Made by a program: the position numbers and the translations under genes
Part shown: positions 1 to 4,944 of the stretch, piece after piece
Position numbering within the stretch: position 1 is the stretch's first letter
Layout of the letters: the number at the start of each line of letters is the position of its first letter
Source of the DNA: Pseudomonadota bacterium
GTDB lineage: Bacteria > Pseudomonadota > Alphaproteobacteria > Rhizobiales > Beijerinckiaceae
Length of the DNA: 7,914 nucleotides
Direction: 5' to 3'
Assembly (NCBI GenBank): GCA_023393655.1
Contig: JAEWKP010000394.1
Span: forward strand, 1-7,914
The notes under the pieces: generated by a model
Database searches by the model: none
What the model saw: only the letters and a program-made list of their open reading frames with translations
Told to the model about the DNA's origin: nothing

Positions 1-519
1 GTCCTTGTAGGCACCGGTGGTGTAGGCGGCCGTCGCCGGGTCGGCGGCGTATTCCCAGGTGAAGACGGCGTCGTCGGCGGTCAGCGGCTTGCCGTCATGC
101 CATTTCACGCCCTGCTTCAGCTTCCAGGTCACGGTCTTGCCGTCGGCGGACAGGCCGCCATTGGCCTTGCTCGGGATCTCGGCCGCGAGTTGCGGGAAGA
201 GGTTGCCTTCCTTGTCCCAGCCGGCGAGCGGCTCGTAGAAGATGCGCGAGGCGATCTGGTCCTTGGTGCCCGAGGCGAAATGCGGGTTGAGCAGGGTCGG
301 GGCCTGCCAGAGCAGCATCTTCAGCGGCCCGCCGCCGCCGGCCTTCGTCGGCTTGTATTGCAGCGTGGCATTCGCCATCGCGACGTCGTTCCAGACCAGA
401 ATCTGGGTTGCGAGCGGCGCGGCAATGCCTACGGCCGCCATCTTCTGGATGAAGGACCGGCGCGACAGCGTGCCTTCCTTCACATCCGCGACCAGGCCGC
501 GGATTTCCTGCTCTTTCAT
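1..519 (-). CDS. ABC transporter substrate-binding protein, family 5 (peptide/nickel type), Tat-exported; partial
   Basis: Only the first 173 codons are present; the gene continues past the left edge. The ATG (complement of 517-519) is preceded by a strong GGAGG (complement of 527-531) seven bases upstream. The N-terminus reads MKEQEIRGLVADVKEG and then SRRSFIQKM at residues 19-27, a good twin-arginine motif, followed by a hydrophobic stretch (AAVGIAAPLATQILV), so the protein is probably exported folded through Tat. The mature part contains LNPHFASGTKD, RIFYEPLAGWDKEGNLFPQLA and LKQGVKWHDGKPLTADDAVFTWEY. This is the standard N-terminal signature of SBP_bac_5 proteins (DppA/OppA/NikA relatives), which deliver peptides, nickel chelates, opines or other solutes to an ABC importer. 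The ligand cannot be told from this fragment. It is transcribed away from the inositol-type operon and probably heads its own transporter operon outside the window. Confidence 0.93.
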   Translation of the reverse strand, partial: MKEQEIRGLVADVKEGTLSRRSFIQKMAAVGIAAPLATQILVWNDVAMANATLQYKPTKAGGGGPLKMLLWQAPTLLNPHFASGTKDQIASRIFYEPLAGWDKEGNLFPQLAAEIPSKANGGLSADGKTVTWKLKQGVKWHDGKPLTADDAVFTWEYAADPATAAYTTGAYKD

Positions 520-553
520 CGAATAGCCTCCACCTTCAAACAAAATTCATCCC

Positions 554-569
554 CGGCGCCTTCGCGCCG
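554..569 (-). other. Short GC hairpin in the leader of the left-hand gene
   Basis: CGGCGC-CTTC-GCGCCG is a perfect 6-bp inverted repeat with a four-base loop, 35 bases upstream of the minus-strand start codon at 519. In the minus-strand transcript it would form a compact stem-loop in the 5' leader, ahead of the Shine-Dalgarno. It has no following T-run, so it does not look like a terminator. In such GC-rich DNA a stem this short may be chance. Confidence 0.3.
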
Positions 570-873
570 TGTTCTCGTTGATCGGCGCAGCAAGGCATGT
601 GCCAACGAAAGCGTCAACTGTGCGGCGCAGGGCAGATGCGCGTTTGCCGCGAGGGCAGGGCTTCCCGGCGGCGATCATTGCATGAATGTGTCGAATTTTA
701 TTCACAGAGCACAATATTATGCCGGTTGGCCTCTGAAGACGACAGTTTTCTTTCCGTTGAGAAGGTGCCGTCTTCGACGCTTCGGGAAGCTGGCCGGCCT
801 CGCTCCTGCCAATGTCGTTGTCCTGCGCAGCGACGCTGCAAGTGTTTTTGGTAAGGCGGGGCCTCGCGTCGTC

Positions 874-902
874 TTGACTCGCTTATGCCAAGAATGGAAT
901 GT
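874..902 (+). promoter_or_regulatory. Candidate sigma-70-type promoter for the SDR-iolG operon
   Basis: TTGACT at 874-879 matches the -35 consensus at five of six positions. The -10 region is poor: GAATGT (897-902) follows after 17 bases, or AATGTT (898-903) after 18. The position, 60-90 bases ahead of the TTG start at 963, suits a promoter. The weak -10 overlaps the inverted repeat at 895-910, which would fit a regulated promoter. This was judged by eye only. Confidence 0.35.
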
Positions 903-910
903 TTATTCCA
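895..910. promoter_or_regulatory. Inverted repeat TGGAAT-N4-ATTCCA, candidate repressor operator
   Basis: The sequence TGGAATgtttATTCCA has two perfect 6-bp arms around a four-base centre and lies in AT-richer surroundings 52 bases upstream of the proposed TTG start. It overlaps the best -10 position of the candidate promoter. The TGGAA…TTCCA half-sites resemble the E. coli IclR operator (TGGAAAT-N-ATTTCCA), though the centre is one base longer. An IclR-type or other dimeric catabolic regulator is therefore one possibility. No regulator gene is visible in the window. Confidence 0.4.
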
Positions 911-949
911 ACTGGCGGGATGTTTAAAAAATTCCTGCCGTTTCGCTTC

Positions 950-955
950 GGGAGG
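950..955 (+). promoter_or_regulatory. Ribosome binding site that selects the TTG start at 963
   Basis: GGGAGG at 950-955 lies seven bases before the in-frame TTG at 963-965. The only upstream in-frame ATG candidates (885 and 894) have no purine-rich Shine-Dalgarno in front of them. This is the main reason for choosing the TTG. Confidence 0.7.
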
Positions 956-962
956 CGGGTCG

Positions 963-1763
963 TTGTCGCAAGCCGGTTCGTTCAGCCGTGATCTTCACGG
1001 CAAGGTCGCCGTCGTCACTGGCGGCAGTCAGGGTTTGGGCGAGGCGATCGCCCGCGAATTCGCGGAACGCGGAGCGCGGGGACTGTTGCTGACCGGCCGC
1101 AACGCGACGCGTGGTGAAGCCGTGGCGGCAAGCCTGCGGGCGGCAGGCTGCGAGGCCCGTTTCCATCAGGTCGATCTCGCAGATCTCGATGCGGTCAGGC
1201 AGGTCGTGCCTGCGGCCGGGAAGGCCTTCGGCCATCTCGACATTCTCGTGAACGCCGCGGGCGACACTGATCGCGGTACGATCTTCGACACCGCGCCTGA
1301 GCTCTACGAGCGTATCATGGCGGTGAACCTGCGCGCGCCCTTCTTCCTGATCCAGGACGCTGCCGATCTGATGCGCCGGCAGGATGTTCCCGCCGCCATC
1401 GTCAACATCCAGTCGATGTCGGCCCATGGCGGCCAACCCTTCCTCTCCGCCTATAGCGTCTCGAAGGCCGCCTTGGCCGCGCTGACGAAGAACGCGGCCT
1501 ACGGACTGCTGAAGCATCGCATCCGCGTCAACGGCCTCAATATCGGCTGGATGGCGACGCCGGGCGAGGACGCGATCATGAAGCTGCGCCATGATGCCAG
1601 GGACGGCTGGCTGGAGGAGGCGAATGCCTCCCAGCCCTTCGGTCGCCTGATCGATCCGCGCGAGGTCGCCAAGGCGGTCGCCTATCTCGCTTCGGCCGAG
1701 TCCGGCCTGATGACCGGTTCGAATATCGATTTCGACCAGACCATTCTGGGCGCGCACGACTAG
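963..1763 (+). CDS. Short-chain dehydrogenase/reductase (SDR), classical type
   Basis: The protein is 266 residues from the TTG at 963, a normal length for a classical SDR. It would be 292 from the ATG at 885, but the extra 26 residues look unlike any SDR N-terminus and lack a ribosome site. Visible motifs are TGGSQGLG at 19-26 (cofactor loop), GR at 45-46 after strand 2 (Arg rather than Asp, suggesting NADP preference), D71, NAAG at 97-100, N122, S151, and Y164-S-V-S-K168. The Asn/Ser/Tyr/Lys catalytic tetrad is therefore complete. The usual N-x-x-x-PG segment is replaced by NIGWMATPGE, as in some polyol and sugar SDRs. It is a cytoplasmic NAD(P)-dependent alcohol or ketone oxidoreductase. 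Its position 55 bases ahead of an inositol dehydrogenase suggests it acts on a cyclitol, an inosose or a related polyol; the substrate is not shown by the sequence. Confidence 0.92.
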   Translation: MSQAGSFSRDLHGKVAVVTGGSQGLGEAIAREFAERGARGLLLTGRNATRGEAVAASLRAAGCEARFHQVDLADLDAVRQVVPAAGKAFGHLDILVNAAGDTDRGTIFDTAPELYERIMAVNLRAPFFLIQDAADLMRRQDVPAAIVNIQSMSAHGGQPFLSAYSVSKAALAALTKNAAYGLLKHRIRVNGLNIGWMATPGEDAIMKLRHDARDGWLEEANASQPFGRLIDPREVAKAVAYLASAESGLMTGSNIDFDQTILGAHD

Positions 1764-1818
1764 CCGCGCCGCAAGGCCGTTCGACCAGATGATTGCTTGA
1801 CGAGACGCGACGACGGGA

Positions 1819-2829
1819 ATGACCAAGACCATGAAGATCGGATTGCTGGGCGCCGGCCGTATCGGGCGCATCCATGGGCTGAACGTCGCCGCGCGCGGCG
1901 ACGCCGAACTCGTCGCCGTCACCGACGCGATGCCGGAGGCTGCGGCCTCGCTCGCCGCCGCCTCTGGCGCTAAGGCCACGAGCACCGAGGCGATCCTGGC
2001 GGACGCAGCCATCGACGCCGTGCTGATCTGCACGCCGACCGACACCCATGCTGACCTGATCGAGCAGGCCGTATCCGCCGGCAAAGCCGTGTTCTGCGAA
2101 AAGCCGGTCGATCTCGACGCGGCCCGCATCCGCCGCTGCCTCGCGACGGTGGAGAGGTCCGGCAAGCCGCTGATGATCGGCTTCAACCGCCGCTTCGACC
2201 CGAATTTCGCCGCGCTGGAGAAGCGGCTGCGCGCGGGCGAGGCAGGCGCGATCGAGATCGTCACGGTGATCTCGCGCGATCCGTCGCCGCCGCCGGTCGA
2301 TTACGTCAAGCGTTCGGGCGGACTCTTCCGCGACATGATGATCCATGATTTCGACATGGCGCGCTTCCTGCTGGCCGAGGAGGCGGCCGAGGTCTTCGCG
2401 CTGGGTTCCGCCCTCGTCGACAAGGCGATCGGCGAGGCCGGCGACGTCGACACCGCCGCCGTGATCATGAAGACGGCCTCGGGCCGGATCGCCCAGATCT
2501 CGAATTCGCGCCGCGCCACCTATGGCTACGACCAGCGCATCGAGGTCCATGGCTCCAAGGGCATGCTGCGGGCCGGCAATATCCACGAGACGTCGGTGGA
2601 GATCGCGACCGGGCAGGGCTTCCGCGCCGACCCCGTGCAGAATTTCTTCCTGGAGCGCTATGCGGCCGCTTATCGCGCCGAGCTCGACGCCTTCATCGCG
2701 GCCTGCAACGGCAAGGCTGCCGCCTCGCCGACCGGGCTCGACGGCCTGAAGGCACAGATCCTGGCAGATGCGGCGACGCAATCCGCGCAGACCGGCAAGC
2801 CTGTCCGCGTCGATCTGGGAGCCAAGTGA
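1819..2829 (+). CDS. iolG: Inositol 2-dehydrogenase, Gfo/Idh/MocA family
   Basis: The protein is 336 residues, the usual length for the family. It would catalyse NAD-dependent oxidation of myo-inositol (or a close cyclitol/sugar) to 2-keto-myo-inositol in the cytoplasm, the first step of inositol catabolism. The Rossmann motif GAGRIG is at 11-16, followed by CTPTDTHADL at 71-80, EKP at 94-96 with K95, GFNRRFDPNF at 121-130, SRDPSPPPVDYVKRSGG at 152-168 and RDMMIHDFDMARF at 171-183. D172 and H176 form the D-x-x-x-H pair which, with the lysine of EKP, makes the catalytic set known from B. subtilis IolG. SNSRRATYGYDQRIEVHGSKG (229-249) is also typical of rhizobial IdhA/IolG. The start at 1819 has only a weak GACGGGA just before it; ATG at 1831 (MKIGLLG) is an alternative. 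The gene ends on the start codon of the phosphatase. Related activities, such as on scyllo-inositol, cannot be excluded. Confidence 0.9.
   Translation: MTKTMKIGLLGAGRIGRIHGLNVAARGDAELVAVTDAMPEAAASLAAASGAKATSTEAILADAAIDAVLICTPTDTHADLIEQAVSAGKAVFCEKPVDLDAARIRRCLATVERSGKPLMIGFNRRFDPNFAALEKRLRAGEAGAIEIVTVISRDPSPPPVDYVKRSGGLFRDMMIHDFDMARFLLAEEAAEVFALGSALVDKAIGEAGDVDTAAVIMKTASGRIAQISNSRRATYGYDQRIEVHGSKGMLRAGNIHETSVEIATGQGFRADPVQNFFLERYAAAYRAELDAFIAACNGKAAASPTGLDGLKAQILADAATQSAQTGKPVRVDLGAK
2817..2821 (+). promoter_or_regulatory. Ribosome binding site of the phosphatase gene, inside the end of iolG
   Basis: GGGAG at 2817-2821 is seven bases from the ATG at 2829 but only four from the in-frame GTG at 2826, so it favours the ATG. 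The start overlaps the iolG TGA stop by one base (TGATG), the usual sign of translational coupling. Confidence 0.65.
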
Positions 2830-3611
2830 TGACGCCGGCCGAACGCGACCTGCGCTATTACGCGGCTCTCGGCCTCGCGGCCGAGGCGAGCCATCTGGCG
2901 CTCGGCTATTTCCAGAAGCGCGAATCCCTCGGCATCACCATGAAGGGCGCACAGGACTGGCTGACCGTCGCCGACGGCAAGGTCGAGGATTTCCTGCGCC
3001 GCCGCCTCTCGGAGCTCTTCCCGCAGGATACGGTCATCGGCGAGGAGGGCGGCGGTGAGGCCTCCAACGCGGTCTGGATTCTCGATCCGATCGACGGCAC
3101 CGCGAATTTCGCCCATGGCGACCGCAACTGGTGCATCTCCATCGGCTTCCTAGCCAATCGCAAGCCGGAGATCGGCGTTGTGGCGGCGCCCGCGCTCGGC
3201 GAGGTCTATGCTGCACGGCGCGGTGCGGGAGCGACGCTCAACGGCGATCCGATCAAGGTCTCCGGCGCGGCCGATATCGCCCGCGCCTCGGTTGAGCTGG
3301 GCTGGTCGACCCGCGTGCCGGCCGCGAACTACCTCAAGGTGATCGAGCGCGGCTATACGGCCGGCGCCGCGATGAAGCGCGGCGGCTCGGGCACGCTCGG
3401 CCTCTGCCATGTCGCTAATGGCGCGAGCGACGCCTATGCCGAGCTCCATATCAACGCCTGGGACGTCGCCGCCGGCATCGTCATCGCCAGCGAGGCGGGC
3501 GCCCGGATCAACGATTTCTTCGCCGGGGAGGGCATTGCCAAGGGCAATCCGATCCTGTGCTGCACCCCGGAACTGGCGCCGGTGCTGAAGGAGATCACCG
3601 GAATCGTTTAG
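2829..3611 (+). CDS. Inositol monophosphatase family protein
   Basis: The protein is 260 residues from ATG 2829 (a GTG one codon upstream is also possible). It is a Mg2+-dependent, typically lithium-sensitive sugar-phosphate phosphatase with no signal peptide, so it acts in the cytoplasm. Metal-binding motifs are complete: GEE at 71-73, DPIDGT at 86-91 (D86, D89) and WDVAAG at 211-216 (D212). E205 lies seven residues before D212, exactly where human IMPA1 has E213, the residue that contacts the inositol ring. This favours true inositol-monophosphate activity over relatives such as histidinol-phosphate or fructose-1,6-bisphosphate phosphatases, without proving it. The segment between GEE and DPIDGT is shorter than in IMPA1. 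The one-base overlap with iolG implies coupled production: release of phosphate from inositol phosphate would supply the dehydrogenase. A general SuhB-like role is less likely given this operon setting. Confidence 0.92.
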   Translation: MTPAERDLRYYAALGLAAEASHLALGYFQKRESLGITMKGAQDWLTVADGKVEDFLRRRLSELFPQDTVIGEEGGGEASNAVWILDPIDGTANFAHGDRNWCISIGFLANRKPEIGVVAAPALGEVYAARRGAGATLNGDPIKVSGAADIARASVELGWSTRVPAANYLKVIERGYTAGAAMKRGGSGTLGLCHVANGASDAYAELHINAWDVAAGIVIASEAGARINDFFAGEGIAKGNPILCCTPELAPVLKEITGIV

Positions 3612-3636
3612 CCAGCACGATATTCCATTGATCTTT

Positions 3637-3661
3637 CGGCGAAGTCATCACAGCTTCGTCG
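3637..3661 (+). other. Stem-loop between the phosphatase and binding-protein genes
   Basis: CGGCGAAG (3637-3644) can pair with CTTCGTCG (3654-3661), giving eight pairs including one G-U, with a nine-base loop. It lies in the 90-base gap 5' of the binding-protein gene and is followed by an A-rich run rather than a T-run, so it is not a classical terminator. It could be an mRNA processing or 5'-stabilising structure that raises binding-protein expression over the enzyme genes. The strong GGGAGG at 3691-3696, five bases before ATG 3702, fits high translation of that gene. Confidence 0.3.
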
Positions 3662-3701
3662 CAAGCGGCAAAAAACAAAAGATCCGATCAGGGAGGTTCA
3701 T

Positions 3702-4739
3702 ATGCAGTTGAAATCCTGGCTCAAGGCGGGGCTTTTCGCCGCGCTCGCAACGGCGGCCTTCGCTGCCACTCCGGCCCGCGCTCAGGGGTCGCTCGTCATG
3801 TATTGCGGCGTCCAGGAGGAGTGGTGCCGCGCCATGTCGAACGCCTTCGAGAAGGAAACCGGCATCAAGGTCGCGATGACCCGCAAGTCGGCGGGTGAGA
3901 TCTACGCCCAGCTCAAGGCGGAATCCTCCAATCCGCGCGGGGATATCTGGTGGGGCGGCACCGGCGATCCGCATCTCCAGGCGGCGGAGGAGGGGCTGAC
4001 CCAGGAGTATGAATCGCCGAAGAACAAGGAGCTGCACGGCTGGGCGCTCGACCAGTGGAAGGCTGCCAAGCATCGTTCGGTCGGCATCTATGCCGGCGCG
4101 CTCGGCTTCGGCTTCAACACCGAGCAGATCAAGGCCAAGGGCATCCCCGAGCCGAAATGCTGGGCCGACCTGCTCAACGCCAAGCTGAAGGACGACGTCC
4201 AGGTCGCCGATCCCAATTCCTCGGGCACGGCCTATAACCTGCTGGCGACGGTGATCCAGCTCATGGGCGAGGATAAGGGCTTCGAGTACCTCAAGGCTCT
4301 CCACAAGAACGTCAGCCAGTACACCAAGTCGGGCGCGGCGCCGGCCAAGGCCGCGAGCCTCGGCGAGACCGCCGTCGGCATCGTCTTCATCCATGACGCG
4401 GTGGTCTTCGCCGTGCAGGGCGATCCGATCAAGCCGGTCGCGCCCTGCGAGGGCACGGGCTACGAGATCGGCTCGATGTCGATCGTCAAGGGCGCGCGCA
4501 ATCTCGCCAACGCCAAGAAGTTCTATGACTGGGCGCTGACCCCGGCCGCGCAGGCGCTGGCTGCCCCCGCGAAGTCCTATCAGGTGCCGTCGAACAAGGC
4601 CTCGCCGGTGCCGGCGCAGTCGCCGAAGATGGATCAGATGAAGCTGATCAACTATGACTTCGTGAAATACGGCTCCTCGGCCGAGCGCACCCGCCTGCTC
4701 GCCAAGTGGGACAAGGAAGTCAAGGCGTTGCCGAAGTAA
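3702..4739 (+). CDS. ABC transporter periplasmic substrate-binding protein (AfuA/FbpA-like), probable phosphorylated-polyol binder
   Basis: The 345-residue protein starts with a clear Sec signal peptide (KSWLKAGLFAALATAAFAA), with likely cleavage after ARA at residue 27. The mature part begins GSLVMYCGVQEEWC and carries KVAMTRKSAGEIYAQL, GDIWWGGTGDPHLQAAEEG and ADPNSSGTAYNLLAT, typical of the FbpA/AfuA/PotD-like group that captures iron, phosphonates, sugar phosphates or polyamines. Ferric-binding members use two adjacent tyrosines near residue 195; no YY occurs anywhere here, so iron is unlikely. H231-D232 and E255 have the same 24-residue spacing as the H205/D206/E229 sugar contacts that I recall for Actinobacillus AfuA, a hexose-phosphate binder. 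Four mature cysteines (35, 42, 153, 249) could form two disulfides. It is followed by its permease and ATPase and preceded by a phosphatase, which suits a phosphorylated ligand. Aminoethylphosphonate-type ligands are an alternative. Confidence 0.9.
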   Translation: MQLKSWLKAGLFAALATAAFAATPARAQGSLVMYCGVQEEWCRAMSNAFEKETGIKVAMTRKSAGEIYAQLKAESSNPRGDIWWGGTGDPHLQAAEEGLTQEYESPKNKELHGWALDQWKAAKHRSVGIYAGALGFGFNTEQIKAKGIPEPKCWADLLNAKLKDDVQVADPNSSGTAYNLLATVIQLMGEDKGFEYLKALHKNVSQYTKSGAAPAKAASLGETAVGIVFIHDAVVFAVQGDPIKPVAPCEGTGYEIGSMSIVKGARNLANAKKFYDWALTPAAQALAAPAKSYQVPSNKASPVPAQSPKMDQMKLINYDFVKYGSSAERTRLLAKWDKEVKALPK

Positions 4740-4764
4740 AAGTCGGCAATTTCTCCTGAATCAC

Positions 4765-4861
4765 CGCCGTCATCCCGGACGCAGCGCAGCGGAGATCCGG
4801 GGCCCATCCTAGGGCGCTTGCGCGCTTCGATGGATCCCGGGTCAAGCCCGGGATGACGGCG
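4765..4861. repeat. REP-like palindromic intergenic element
   Basis: Perfect 14-bp inverted arms (4765-4778 and 4848-4861, CGCCGTCATCCCGG against its complement) bound a 97-bp element. Inside are nested complementary segments: GATCC (4794-4798) with GGATC (4832-4836), CCATC (4804-4808) with GATGG (4829-4833), and a GCGC-TT-GCGC tip (4814-4823). The right side also has CCCGGG-TCAAG-CCCGGG (4836-4852). The 'GGATCCCGGGTCAAGCCCGGGATGACGG' type of sequence is, from general knowledge, a dispersed repeat in many alphaproteobacterial genomes. No T-run follows, so it is not a simple intrinsic terminator. It occupies about half of the 205-base gap between the binding-protein and permease genes, where E. 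coli malE-malF also carries REP sequences that protect the upstream mRNA. Confidence 0.8.
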
Positions 4862-4944
4862 CCGTTCGATCACGAAACAAGTTCCGCGGCATTCAGAGCC
4901 GAGACAATCGGCCGGCCGCATCAGGGCAAGGGAACAGGGCAACC

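Larger units (their letters stand above)
520..962. other. Divergent intergenic/regulatory region
   Basis: About 440 bases separate two divergent genes, and I see no convincing gene here. The long plus-strand frame crossing it lacks recognisable domains and is continuous with antisense sequence of the left-hand gene. An AT-richer patch lies at about 678-722. It contains TATTAT (715-720) on the plus strand and CATAAT (complement of 717-722) on the minus strand; both match the sigma-70 -10 box at five of six positions, but neither has a good -35, so a promoter for the left-hand gene here is only possible. TGAAT (683-687) and ATTCA (700-704) form a loose inverted repeat. A second candidate promoter/operator cluster at 874-910 is listed separately. 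Confidence 0.6.

Noticed and set aside
97..927. Plus-strand open frame running across the left gene and the intergenic region
   Set aside because: The minus strand encodes a clear family 5 binding protein with Tat motif and ribosome site over the same bases; the plus frame has no domain and no ribosome site.
924..2264. Long minus-strand open frame opposite the SDR and iolG genes
   Set aside because: It lies fully antisense to two genes with complete family motifs, has low-complexity Ala/Arg/Ser-rich composition and no recognisable domain; a GC-codon shadow.
3671..3680. A-rich run after the stem at 3637-3661 as a minus-strand terminator
   Set aside because: On the minus strand the T-run would come before the stem, the wrong order, and no minus-strand gene ends here.
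4836..4852. CCCGGG-TCAAG-CCCGGG hairpin as an intrinsic terminator
   Set aside because: No T-run follows, and the hairpin is part of the larger palindromic element within a continuing operon.
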